Assembly (NCBI RefSeq): GCF_937873765.1
Contig: NZ_CALMZC010000015.1
Span: 124,001 to 188,000 of the forward strand
From: an uncultured Thiothrix sp.
GTDB taxonomy: Bacteria > Pseudomonadota > Gammaproteobacteria > Thiotrichales > Thiotrichaceae
DNA: 64,000 nucleotides
Reading direction: 5' to 3'
Part shown: one piece after another, positions 28,693 to 36,543 of the stretch
Position numbering within the stretch: the stretch's first letter is position 1
Layout: each line of letters begins with the position of its first letter
Position numbers and translations under genes: made by a program
The notes under the pieces: generated by a model
What the model was told of the DNA's origin: nothing
What the model saw: only the letters and a program-made list of their open reading frames with translations
The model's database searches: none

Positions 28693-29817
28693 ATGGCTGC
28701 TATGTTGAATAAAGTCTTAGTGATTCTTTTATTGAGTGTCGGTTTACTATCTCAGCCCTCGTTTGCTAAGAACACTAAGGCAGAGCTGAGTTGTGCTAAC
28801 TTAAACGGCCAATTAGTACAAGTAAAAACCAATTTGACTTTACCTGCTGGTTGTACGCTCACCGACACACGTTTTGTCTTTGAGAATGTACAAAATGTCA
28901 GTTTAGACCTGAACGGGTCTACTTTAGCGAGTTCCGGTTTTTCAGCCGCGATCATGTTCACCACTACTAATCCACAGAATCCAACTCGTAATGTGGTAGC
29001 TAAAAATGGCACGATTAGAGGCTATGGTACGGCTTTATATGTGCATCGCGCGCTAACGACTAAGGATTTACAAGGCTTACGAAGTAATCCACAAGGCTAT
29101 TATCCCTACATTCAGAGCACGGCGACGAGTGGTGTGTTGATTGAGGATATGAATTTTCTGAACCCTAAAGGCACTGCGGTCTATGTTTGGGTGGGCAATA
29201 GCAAAGTCACTTTAAGAAAAAGCCGGATCACTGCGGCTCAAGGGCCTGCTGTTTATTTAGATACGGGTTCTTTTGGAAATATTATTGCGAATAATGTGAT
29301 TATGAATAGCGGATTTCTTGACCCTCAAGGCAAACCTAAACAAGGGCGAGGCCTGCGTGAGGCGATTGCGGTGGATGGTAGTTATGATAATCGCATCAAT
29401 CGCAATACCTTAACAGGCAATGCACGTGGTGGGGTGCATCTTTATGCTAATTGTGGGGAAAAAGTCAGTACTGATCCTAGTTATGTGCCCCGTATTTTTG
29501 AGGCAGAGCGTAATCTAATCCGCAATAATTTGATTGAAAATAATGGAGCGGGGGGGGCGATAGAAATTGGCAAACGTGTGGATTGGAATTTAGAGGATTG
29601 GGATTGTGCCAAACCCGTTTATGCTAGTTTTCTGACCTTTAAATATTATTGGGATAACTCGGGTTACAATCGAGTAGAAGCCAATCGTGGCAATGGTTCT
29701 ATTCAAGTGCGTACTGATAATAATACCCTCACCAACAATGTTCAGCCCGTGGAAGTGGATAGCGTAGTAAGGCGTTTAAAGGGTGACCCTTTGGTGAATA
29801 ATAAAGTAAACCCTTAA
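28693..29817 (+). CDS. Secreted right-handed parallel beta-helix protein
   Basis: 374 residues (ATG 28702 is an alternative start). Signal peptide ending in PSFA, then repeated PbH1-type coils: NVSLDLNGSTLAS, NVVAKNGTIRGYGTAL, GVLIEDMNFLNPKGTAV, SKVTLRKSRITAAQGPAV, NRINRNTLTGNARGGV and NLIRNNLIENNGAGGAI. This is the pectate-lyase/NosD-like solenoid. No catalytic pattern is clear, so it may bind or cleave a polysaccharide outside the cytoplasm. It is 42 bases downstream of uvrA on the same strand but functionally unrelated. Confidence 0.8.
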   Translation: MAAMLNKVLVILLLSVGLLSQPSFAKNTKAELSCANLNGQLVQVKTNLTLPAGCTLTDTRFVFENVQNVSLDLNGSTLASSGFSAAIMFTTTNPQNPTRNVVAKNGTIRGYGTALYVHRALTTKDLQGLRSNPQGYYPYIQSTATSGVLIEDMNFLNPKGTAVYVWVGNSKVTLRKSRITAAQGPAVYLDTGSFGNIIANNVIMNSGFLDPQGKPKQGRGLREAIAVDGSYDNRINRNTLTGNARGGVHLYANCGEKVSTDPSYVPRIFEAERNLIRNNLIENNGAGGAIEIGKRVDWNLEDWDCAKPVYASFLTFKYYWDNSGYNRVEANRGNGSIQVRTDNNTLTNNVQPVEVDSVVRRLKGDPLVNNKVNP

Positions 29818-29897
29818 GAGCTACTGAGCCGGCCAAGGAACCTATTGCTTAGATACTAATCCAAGTTTAGCACGGCCAGATCAATCACAGGGCAGCT

Positions 29898-30539
29898 ATG
29901 AAAAACCAGTTCAGCAAATTCTTCGGGCACTCTTATTTCTCTTTAGTGATTGCCTTGGTTTTGCTCGTATCCATTATCGCTTTAGTGGGCGTAGCGATCT
30001 TTTCTCTGCTGAACTTTTCCGCCGCACCCCTTTATCCAGCGGGTAGTGCCATTACTGAAGAGCAAAGCTTCGAGGAATATGTGCGCTTAGTCGCTCTCAC
30101 CTTCGAGTTTATGACGACTTTGATTGGTGTATTAATCGCCGCTTTAGTACTTACCTTAGTGTTGTTTGGTGTCCAAATGTATAGTTGGAGTCGGGATAAG
30201 CGCCGCTTGGCTTTGTGGCGTGAGCAGGGGCTAGTGATAGAGCGTCTGGAGTTTTTAAGCGGCAATCGCTTACGCTTAAATCAGATGGAGTTGGAGCTGA
30301 ATCGTGCGCAAATGCAGACGCTGCGTGAATTAGTGACCAAGCGTCAAGCGGATTTACCTTTACATCCTGCGGATTTACCCGGTGACAATGGTACGCAGTT
30401 GATTAAGCGCTTGCGGGAAGAGTTAGGGGCGCGTTTATTAGAAAAAAGTTTCATTCAGAATCGGCGTGGCAAGGGCTATTGGTTGGATATGGAGGCTGCC
30501 CATATCCATGTGTTGGAGGATGAGCTGGAGTCTCATTAA
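29898..30539 (+). CDS. Membrane protein with C-terminal winged-helix-like domain
   Basis: 213 residues. Two hydrophobic helices (about 14-40 and 70-95) at the N-terminus, then a cytoplasmic tail. Residues about 110-205 read like an OmpR-type winged helix: LELNRAQMQTLRELV for the first helix, TQLIKRLREELGARLLEKS for the recognition region, and IQNRRGKGYWLDME for the wing (compare the family's VRGxGYxL). ToxR/CadC proteins carry this domain at the other end, so the order is inverted. A one-protein membrane transcription factor is my inference. Target unknown; the stop overlaps the convergent small gene by four bases. Confidence 0.6.
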   Translation: MKNQFSKFFGHSYFSLVIALVLLVSIIALVGVAIFSLLNFSAAPLYPAGSAITEEQSFEEYVRLVALTFEFMTTLIGVLIAALVLTLVLFGVQMYSWSRDKRRLALWREQGLVIERLEFLSGNRLRLNQMELELNRAQMQTLRELVTKRQADLPLHPADLPGDNGTQLIKRLREELGARLLEKSFIQNRRGKGYWLDMEAAHIHVLEDELESH

Positions 30540-30811
30540 CCTTCTGCTTGCATCATCCGTGTCCGCTGAAAAGTGATTTGCCAACCTTCTGCAATAATCG
30601 GTGCTAGCGCATCTCGCTCGCAATCGCGCGAGTTCTCCCCCATCCCTGCTACTGTACCCGATCTAAATTCGGGGCGTTCGATATTGCCAAACCAATGCGT
30701 TTCTTGTACGTCACGCTTAGCCCGAAAATCAACTTCACAGCTTAATGCATAAGCGTTGGCTTGCATGCTGAATACTAGTGGAATTAGCAGGCTATAGCTT
30801 AGTGTTTTCAT
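30536..30811 (-). CDS. Small secreted protein, unknown
   Basis: 91 residues; GGAG lies eight bases before the ATG at 30811. Signal peptide to about residue 20 (SMQANA), then a short mature domain with two Cys (in LSCEVDF and SRDCERDA) that could form a disulfide. No family recognised. It is transcribed away from the 400-base region that contains two TGTTA-N5-TAACA sites, so it may share regulation with the gene at 31213. Confidence 0.65.
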   Translation of the reverse strand: MKTLSYSLLIPLVFSMQANAYALSCEVDFRAKRDVQETHWFGNIERPEFRSGTVAGMGENSRDCERDALAPIIAEGWQITFQRTRMMQAEG

Positions 30812-30904
30812 TATTGCTCTCCATTCATTGCCCTAATTAACTTAGCTGATTTTTTCAAGTCCTAAGCCTAACAGGATGATTGGGATTATTCGATAACTTG
30901 GCCT

Positions 30905-30919
30905 TGTTATACCGTAACA
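30905..30919. promoter_or_regulatory. Operator-like palindrome TGTTA-N5-TAACA, copy 1
   Basis: Spacer TACCG; the arms extend one base further (TTGTTA/TAACAA). It lies in the divergent region between 30811 (-) and 31213 (+). A second copy with the same arms and spacing is at 31057. The cognate regulator is unknown. Confidence 0.5.
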
Positions 30920-31012
30920 ACTAATAATATTTAATATAAACAATGAGTTAATAGTTGTATTTAAAAATTAAGCTAGTCCAGTATTCAGCTAAAATTTCAA
31001 GCTGTTATGAAA

Positions 31013-31024
31013 TGCCAATTGGCA
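31013..31024. promoter_or_regulatory. Perfect 12-bp palindrome TGCCAATTGGCA
   Basis: Located between the two TGTTA-N5-TAACA copies; a TGTTA half site lies a few bases upstream. Could be a protein-binding site, but a palindrome of this size can occur by chance. Confidence 0.3.
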
Positions 31025-31056
31025 GGAATAGAAGGTTTATTAAATAGAGCAAAGCG

Positions 31057-31071
31057 TGTTATGGCATAACA
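31057..31071. promoter_or_regulatory. Operator-like palindrome TGTTA-N5-TAACA, copy 2
   Basis: Reads TGTTATG-G-CATAACA, a 7+1+7 palindrome that matches the arms of copy 1. It lies about 140 bases upstream of the secreted-protein start at 31213. The 30812-31212 region holds no gene and is otherwise AT-rich. Confidence 0.5.
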
Positions 31072-31212
31072 GCCGCATGATTTTCATACTAGATTCAGCA
31101 ACTGAATAAAGGGTTTGTGTGATCCCTGTTCGATACCTGCAATCTGGTTTAACTGCCTAACCCCAAGGAAAATAACTCATACAGTCTTATGCGACTGAAG
31201 AAGGAGTGGAGT

Positions 31213-31719
31213 ATGTTTAAGAAAACTTTATCCCTGAGTCTAGCTGTAGCAACTTTATGCTTGAGCAGCTTAGCAAGTGCCGAAAATTATCTTTATGAAA
31301 ATAATGATTGGCAGCCTGAACATCGGCATTCGGGCGGGCATTTTAGTATTCATGTCGTGCCACCTATACCGCCTCGTTATGCACCTCCACCTCGCTATTA
31401 TGAGCCTCCTCCCCGTTGCGTACCGGGGTATCAAGTGGATCAACTGCAAGCTGAGCAATCCAGCCAAATTTATGCAGGCCGCCAAGATGGTGATTTGACG
31501 CGCCCTGAAATGGAGTCCTTATTAGCGCAACAGGATCATATTGAATCCATAGAGGAACGCATGCGCAGAGATGGTTGCCTTACTTTAGATGAGCGCAAGG
31601 ATCTAGTGGCACGTTTGAATCAAGCTAGCCGCGATATTTGGCGCGAACGCAATGATAATGAGCGCCGTGGGGATCGCCGTCGTCCTCATTATGGTGGCTG
31701 GAGCAGTGATCGACATTAA
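31213..31719 (+). CDS. Secreted helical protein with DG-x-LT motifs
   Basis: 168 residues from ATG 31213, preceded by AAGGAG and GGAG. Signal peptide ending LASA, a His/Pro-rich segment (VVPPIPPRYAPPPRYYEPPP), then two helical units: GRQDGDLTRPEMESLLAQQ and RRDGCLTLDERKDLVARL, and an Arg/Asn-rich tail. The paired units align with those of the protein at 8906-9361, so the two are divergent paralogues. Function unknown; possibly periplasmic stress-related (inference only). A strong terminator follows. Confidence 0.75.
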   Translation: MFKKTLSLSLAVATLCLSSLASAENYLYENNDWQPEHRHSGGHFSIHVVPPIPPRYAPPPRYYEPPPRCVPGYQVDQLQAEQSSQIYAGRQDGDLTRPEMESLLAQQDHIESIEERMRRDGCLTLDERKDLVARLNQASRDIWRERNDNERRGDRRRPHYGGWSSDRH

Positions 31720-31737
31720 ACTTTAGTAGTTTTAGTC

Positions 31738-31767
31738 AGTAGTGCTTAGAGGCTAAGCACTACTTTT
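31738..31767 (+). terminator. Strong terminator after the 31213 gene
   Basis: Perfect 12-bp stem AGTAGTGCTTAG/CTAAGCACTACT with a 3-base loop, followed by TTTT. It also lies beyond the convergent DUF1007 gene and probably serves both strands. Confidence 0.85.
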
Positions 31768-31772
31768 CAGGT

Positions 31773-32390
31773 TTATTTGCATTCAGTTTGTGCAGTCGGC
31801 ACGTCTATTTTGTGATCATTTGGCATGTCATTGGTGACTTTGCTCAAACTGGGTGTAGAGCAAATTTTAGAGAGAGCTTCATCTAAGCTTGCATCTTGTG
31901 CATTTTTATAAAAAACAGTTGCTACACCATCTGGATCGGCCAAACTCAGACTGATTTTTTTTCCTGCTACTGCAATAGGTGCTTTCAACGGCACTTGAAA
32001 GCTTAGACTCATACTTTGATCAGGATTAAGCACCATGCTGTAGTCTTGAACTTCATTAAAGCTGAGCGCTTGACCATCAACAGTTAGTTGACTGAAATAA
32101 CCTAGTTTAAACAGATCAACCAAAATATCGCTAGCACGTTGCTTGAGCGTAGCCGCCTTGTTAGCTGCAGATAAGTCTTCATCTTCTAATAAAATGGCTG
32201 CCAATTCAGGGTCATAAGTCCAAACCATATCAATTGCCTGAAGCTGACTGGCAGGATCACCCACTAATTTAGTTGCGGCTTGAATTTGATAGTGAAAGCC
32301 ATCGGCTGAAAGAGGCGTAGTCACGCTCATCAGTGTAACACTTGCAGCGACCCCCAAGAAGGGGCGCATTAATTTGGCAAAAAGTCTCAC
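31773..32390 (-). CDS. DUF1007 family periplasmic protein (copy B)
   Basis: 205 residues. Signal peptide to about residue 29, then a DUF1007 domain: FHYQIQAATKLV, the block MVWTYDPELAAILLEDEDLS, DLFKLGYFSQLTVDGQ and a C-terminal beta-sandwich with LADPDGVATVFY. DUF1007 proteins are described as periplasmic parts of uncharacterised metal transport systems and often occur with HupE/nickel-type permeases, as here. It is the last gene of a four-gene minus-strand cluster and a tandem paralogue of the gene at 32439. Confidence 0.8.
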   Translation of the reverse strand: MRLFAKLMRPFLGVAASVTLMSVTTPLSADGFHYQIQAATKLVGDPASQLQAIDMVWTYDPELAAILLEDEDLSAANKAATLKQRASDILVDLFKLGYFSQLTVDGQALSFNEVQDYSMVLNPDQSMSLSFQVPLKAPIAVAGKKISLSLADPDGVATVFYKNAQDASLDEALSKICSTPSLSKVTNDMPNDHKIDVPTAQTECK

Positions 32391-32438
32391 GTTGAATTCC
32401 TTATATAAACTAAAAGTAGCTCGAGCTGCCTTATTATC

Positions 32439-33059
32439 TTATTGGCAACTGAATTGAATAGTAGGCACATTGGGTTCGTGACCATTAGGTAATTTTAGGG
32501 TTTCTTCACTAAGGTTGGGCACGGTACAAGTTTTAGCGAGTACTTCATCTAAACTCAATTCAGGCTGCTTATTGAACACCACTGTAGCGACTCCATCAGG
32601 GTCAACGAGTCTTAAACTAACTTGCTTAGCAGAAAGTTTAGTGGCCGTTTTTAAAGGTAAAGTGAAGTCTAAGGTAAGGCTTAGATCATCATCAGTACTC
32701 ACCCTATAAGTTTGTACTTTATTCAGTAACACTGGCTGACCATCAATGGCTAACTGAGTGTAATACCCGGACTCAAAAAGATCATCCAGCATGGCTTGAC
32801 CCAAGGTTTTAAGGCTTGCGTCTCTATGAGTGGCTGATAAATCTTTATCGGCTAGTAACTGCTGGCCTTCATTCGGTGCATAAGTCCAAGCTAGTTGGAT
32901 CGCAGTGAGTTCACTAGCTGTATTTGCTAAAAATTTAGCACTTGTTTTGATTTGATAGTGATAACCATCAGCCTGCGTGGTTGGTATCAAACCCACTAGT
33001 AGTAAGCTAAGCATAAGGTGCTGAACGATGGGGAGACGCAGTTTAGATGCTTGCAACAC
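32439..33059 (-). CDS. DUF1007 family periplasmic protein (copy A)
   Basis: 206 residues, same layout as copy B: signal peptide, YHYQIKTSAKFL, LAWTYAPNEGQQLLADKDLS, DDLFESGYYTQLAIDGQP, LVDPDGVATVVF and a Cys-containing tail (SCQ). The two copies keep the same spacing but have diverged widely, so the duplication is not recent. Both end with paired cysteines that may form a disulfide. It lies 24 bases after the second permease-like gene, so all are probably co-transcribed. Confidence 0.8.
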   Translation of the reverse strand: MLQASKLRLPIVQHLMLSLLLVGLIPTTQADGYHYQIKTSAKFLANTASELTAIQLAWTYAPNEGQQLLADKDLSATHRDASLKTLGQAMLDDLFESGYYTQLAIDGQPVLLNKVQTYRVSTDDDLSLTLDFTLPLKTATKLSAKQVSLRLVDPDGVATVVFNKQPELSLDEVLAKTCTVPNLSEETLKLPNGHEPNVPTIQFSCQ

Positions 33060-33083
33060 GTAAAATTTCCTTTGATGAGTTAC

Positions 33084-33614
33084 TTAGCTTATTAGTTCAT
33101 GCAGGAGTAAAGCTAAGACCATTAGTGAGCCAGCCGTCACCCATGCACCAATAATTCTGACCGCAATCCCAGCCAAGAGTTTATTAAGATAAAAGCTAAT
33201 CAGTGCCAGAAGGCTTAAAAGCAGTGAAGCACTGAAAGCTATACCCAATAATTGCAGGTAAATTTTACTAGCATCCAAGCCGGGGAGAGCTGAGACTCTA
33301 GAGTCCAAGCCAATCAAAAGGCTCGCACTAATACTCAAAGTGACGATTAAAGCAAGATTGATTCTCAGCTTTAGAATAACTAACAAGCCTAAGCTCAAAG
33401 CTAAGATTAATAAGCTCAGCTCACTTTGCTCCATGCGTGGCAAGACACGAGTTAAGAATAAAGCACTGCCTAGACCCGCCACATAGACCACTAGGCTAGT
33501 GCGAATCGTGCTGGGTGTTTGTTGACCCAATAATAAACCTAAGGCCAACAGCACCAGTAGATGGGCTGGCACAAGCAAAGGATGGAGACAACCTTGCCAG
33601 AAAAAATGACTCAC
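33084..33614 (-). CDS. HupE/UreJ-like membrane protein (second permease)
   Basis: 176 residues from a GTG at 33614 that overlaps the stop of the upstream hupE-like gene (GTGA), which decides the start. Five or so hydrophobic helices. The opening SHFFWQGCLHPLLVPAHLLVLLALG resembles the HupE helix with its HP-x-DH-type motif, but the acidic residue is missing (LVPAH instead of GWDH), so metal transport by itself is doubtful. It may be a partner subunit of the neighbouring permease (inference). Confidence 0.65.
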   Translation of the reverse strand: MSHFFWQGCLHPLLVPAHLLVLLALGLLLGQQTPSTIRTSLVVYVAGLGSALFLTRVLPRMEQSELSLLILALSLGLLVILKLRINLALIVTLSISASLLIGLDSRVSALPGLDASKIYLQLLGIAFSASLLLSLLALISFYLNKLLAGIAVRIIGAWVTAGSLMVLALLLHELIS

Positions 33615-34204
33615 AATACGCCCGTGAGGAAACCAAACCCAGCTAAAGCAATAACACCACCGACTGTGCGTGCGACTGTTTTGCCCCAAGGCCAACGAAT
33701 TAATTCACCAATAGCAATACCAAGTAAGTGTAAGAGACCAGTGCAAATCACAAAGCCCGCTGAATAAGCCAAAGGATTGGCTGCATTTGGCAGCTCAGCA
33801 CCATGGGCATAGCCGTGGAAGATTGCAAAGCCAGCAACTAAGACCGCTGCTACCCATAAAGGTGGGTGTACTGCTAAAACAATCAAGCTACCCAAAACAA
33901 TGGAAGAGATAGCAATGCCAGGTTCAATACCAGGTAAAGATATACCTAAAATCCCTAAGACACCGCCGAAAGCCATTACCACAGGAAACACCACTGGTAA
34001 CAGCCAAATCGCCGGACGACCCAAAAAGGCTCCTAAAATACCGACCGCTACCATCGCAGCCACATGATCCCAGCCATATAAAGGATGGGTAAAGCCGCTC
34101 ATAAAACCGCCTATCGCACCCGCACCGGTATGAGCCCAAGCCGCTGATTGCATAAAGACAAAGAGAGCAATAATCCATCCTAGTTTTTTATAACGGTTGT
34201 GCAT
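33611..34204 (-). CDS. HupE/UreJ family metal permease
   Basis: 197 residues. Signal-like first helix ending AWAH, then six membrane segments. The family motif HPLYGWDHVAAM and the second histidine-rich block FHGYAHGAELP are present and supply the probable metal ligands. HupE/UreJ proteins import nickel (some cobalt) for hydrogenase, urease or other metalloenzymes. No such enzyme is in this window. With the second permease and two DUF1007 proteins it forms an apparent metal uptake operon on the minus strand. Confidence 0.9.
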   Translation of the reverse strand: MHNRYKKLGWIIALFVFMQSAAWAHTGAGAIGGFMSGFTHPLYGWDHVAAMVAVGILGAFLGRPAIWLLPVVFPVVMAFGGVLGILGISLPGIEPGIAISSIVLGSLIVLAVHPPLWVAAVLVAGFAIFHGYAHGAELPNAANPLAYSAGFVICTGLLHLLGIAIGELIRWPWGKTVARTVGGVIALAGFGFLTGVL

Positions 34205-34240
34205 AGCTGTACTCCTGTGAAACTAAGTTAAAGTGAAGAT

Positions 34241-34669
34241 TTAAAAGGTCTTACGGGTAAATACGGGTCGATTTGGATGCTGAGTCAAGCTTGGATTATA
34301 GGCATAAGCGTGCACAGTGAACTCTAAAATTTGCTCCAATTGAGTAATCTTCTGTTGAAGAGCAAAGCGCGCCATTAAGCCACGAGCACGCTTAGCGAAG
34401 CAACTTATCACTTTACCAGCAAAAGCAAACATTGCTGGTTTCGCGTTGTCTAACTGACAAGGTAGTTGCCATTGTGCATAACGCTCGAAGTTGAGCTGTG
34501 CGAGTTCATCACTGAGGTGCATGAGTTCTGCCAGTTGCTGGGGCGGATAAGTTTTTAATTGTTCGACTAAAATCTGCGAGTCTTCTAGGCAGCGTGCTTG
34601 CGTATGATTTATGCTAGTGAAAGGGGATACATAATCCAGTTTCTTTGCAGGTGATAGTAGAATCATCAA
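34241..34669 (-). pseudogene. yaaA: yaaA with a large in-frame internal deletion
   Basis: 142 residues compared with about 250-260 in YaaA (DUF328), which lowers free iron and DNA damage during peroxide stress. The N-terminal 85 residues match the family: MMILLSPAKKLDY, QLAELMHLSDELAQLNFERY and MFAFAG. The chain then jumps to the family's C-terminal block KVISCFAKRARGLMARF, skipping about 120 residues. There is no stop or frameshift, so a shortened protein could be made, but it lacks the middle of the fold. I treat it as a decayed gene; an assembly deletion is also possible. Confidence 0.7.
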
Positions 34670-34824
34670 GATAGCAGTCTCAGCTAAAGCTATTTAAAAT
34701 TACTAAGCGGTAAGCGAGCGCGAGTATAGCAAACTTAGTTGTGCAGCAAACGGGTCTACTTTGGTAGCTTACTGTTAATAATTAAGGTTCAATAAAAATT
34801 AGATTAATTTAGGAGGAAAGTGCC

Positions 34825-35208
34825 ATGTTCAAATTAAGATCCGCATCCGCAGCTTGGCTAATGAGTCTGAGCTGTTTGGTTTTACCTATTTCAGTGGTCG
34901 CTAAGCCTGCGCCAGCACCTGTTAATTTAATAAAGATTTATAAATATCAAGGGTCATTGCAATGTCAGGGCGGTGGTGAATCTCTAGCCCAGATGCGTCG
35001 ACAATTAATTAACTTGGGTGTGAAAGTCTTAATCGGACACTGTGGCGTGGATGGTTTAGTTTATCCAATGGTCTGTGGTGCGCCGGATGGACGTATCAAT
35101 ATCTTTACGATTCAGCGGAAACATTTAGAAAAAGCTCAGGCTCAGGGTTTTGGGGTGTTGAGAAAGCTACCTGATGCTCAAGTCAACCGTTGTAAACCAG
35201 CAGCATGA
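34825..35208 (+). CDS. Small secreted protein, unknown
   Basis: 127 residues; AGGAGG is well placed before the ATG. Signal peptide to about residue 26 (SVVA), then a mature domain with Cys in SLQCQGG, GHCGVDG, MVCGAPDG and NRCKP, likely two disulfides. Regular alternating pattern (LINLGVKVLIGHCG, INIFTIQRKHLEKA) suggests a small alpha/beta domain. I do not recognise the family. It stands alone. Confidence 0.75.
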   Translation: MFKLRSASAAWLMSLSCLVLPISVVAKPAPAPVNLIKIYKYQGSLQCQGGGESLAQMRRQLINLGVKVLIGHCGVDGLVYPMVCGAPDGRINIFTIQRKHLEKAQAQGFGVLRKLPDAQVNRCKPAA

Positions 35209-35297
35209 AACTTTTTAGGCATCAAAGGTTTAGTAAACGCTTCGTAAACTCAAGATTTAAGGCATGCAAATTCACTACTGTGTTGTAAGATAACTAC

Positions 35298-35771
35298 ATG
35301 AAAAAAGTAAGCCTTTTTGTAGATGTACAAAATATCTATTACACCACTCGGCATGTCTATAATCGGAACTTTGACTATAACCGATTTTGGCAACAAGCTA
35401 CTCAGGATCGAATAGTCGTGAGTGCATACGCCTATGCCATTGATCGAGGTGATCAAAAGCAGCAACAGTTTCAGAATATTCTTCGAGGGATCGGTTTTCA
35501 AGTCAAACTCAAACCCTATATTCAACGCCGTGATGGTTCCTCTAAGGGTGACTGGGATGTGGGTATTACCTTAGATGTGATGGAAGCTGCTGCACATACG
35601 GAGGTGATTTTGTTGGCTTCTGGTGATGGAGATTTTGATTTGCTGCTGCAGCGTGTGCAGCAGCGTTATGCAGTAGAAACCGAAGTCTATGGTGTACCAG
35701 TGTTGACTTCTAATGCTTTAATCAATAGTGCAACTCGCTATATACCGATTAAAGAAGATCTACTTTTATAG
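35298..35771 (+). CDS. NYN-domain (LabA/DUF88) protein
   Basis: 157 residues, a single PIN-like NYN domain. The conserved acidic positions are in FVDVQNIYY, GDWDVGITLDV and ASGDGDFDLLL. These domains are predicted metal-dependent RNases or RNA-binding proteins. There is no extra domain. No strong Shine-Dalgarno precedes the ATG. Convergent with the transaldolase gene with one base between the two stop codons. Confidence 0.88.
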   Translation: MKKVSLFVDVQNIYYTTRHVYNRNFDYNRFWQQATQDRIVVSAYAYAIDRGDQKQQQFQNILRGIGFQVKLKPYIQRRDGSSKGDWDVGITLDVMEAAAHTEVILLASGDGDFDLLLQRVQQRYAVETEVYGVPVLTSNALINSATRYIPIKEDLLL

Positions 35772-35772
35772 A

Positions 35773-36429
35773 TTACAGCAGCTTTTGCCCTGTTTTCGCC
35801 CAATCTGCCATAAAGACCGCTAAACCTTTATCCGTGAGTGGATGGTTGTACATTTGCTTGAGGATCTTCGGTGGGATGGTTGCTACATGTGCACCTGCAT
35901 AGGCCGCTTCTAGCACATGCTGTGGGCCACGGATGGAGGCAGCTAAAACCTCAGTGTTTAATTCGGGGTAGTTGTCATAAACCATGATAATATTGCGAAT
36001 TAAATCAGAGCCAAGTTCGCCAATATCATCCAAACGCCCAATGAAGGGTGAAACATAGGTGGCTCCAGCTTTGGCCGCTAATAAGGCTTGTAGAGGGCTA
36101 AAGCAGAGTGTCACATTGGTTTTAATGCCTTGGCTAGACAGTTCTTTACACGCTCGCAGCCCATCCATCGTCAAGGGCAACTTAATGCAGACATTGCTGG
36201 CGATTTTGCTCAAAACTTCTGCTTCTTTGAGCATGGTCGCAGTGTCAGTGGCTAAAACCTCCGCACTGACAGGGCCAGTCGTGATTTCGGTAATTTCGCG
36301 AATTAAAGAAATAAAATCGCGGCCAGAGCTTGCGACTAACGAAGGATTAGTGGTGACTCCATCTACCATGCCGGTAGCACAAAGCTCGCGAATTTCGTTA
36401 ATATCGCCTGTATCAATAAAAAATTTCAT
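35773..36429 (-). CDS. tal: Small transaldolase (TalC/FSA family)
   Basis: 218 residues, the short transaldolase class. Schiff-base lysine K83 in [14 protein letters not shown]-terminus [19 protein letters not shown]. The block [12 protein letters not shown] has Phe where fructose-6-phosphate aldolase has Tyr, so true transaldolase activity of the pentose phosphate pathway is more likely than aldolase activity (family knowledge). GGAG precedes the ATG. Single gene. Confidence 0.9.
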   Translation of the reverse strand: MKFFIDTGDINEIRELCATGMVDGVTTNPSLVASSGRDFISLIREITEITTGPVSAEVLATDTATMLKEAEVLSKIASNVCIKLPLTMDGLRACKELSSQGIKTNVTLCFSPLQALLAAKAGATYVSPFIGRLDDIGELGSDLIRNIIMVYDNYPELNTEVLAASIRGPQHVLEAAYAGAHVATIPPKILKQMYNHPLTDKGLAVFMADWAKTGQKLL

Positions 36430-36543
36430 ATTTAACTCCTCATATCATCGTTTTGCTGACAGAGTATAAAGAAATATGCGCCCAAGCGGGCGAAGAATTG
36501 TGAACTGTAGTTGATTAATACGCATACTTGGAGACTGAACACT

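Noticed and set aside
34205-34240. Nickel/cobalt riboswitch before the HupE-like operon
   Set aside because: Only 36 bases separate it from the yaaA remnant; no conserved riboswitch core is recognisable there.
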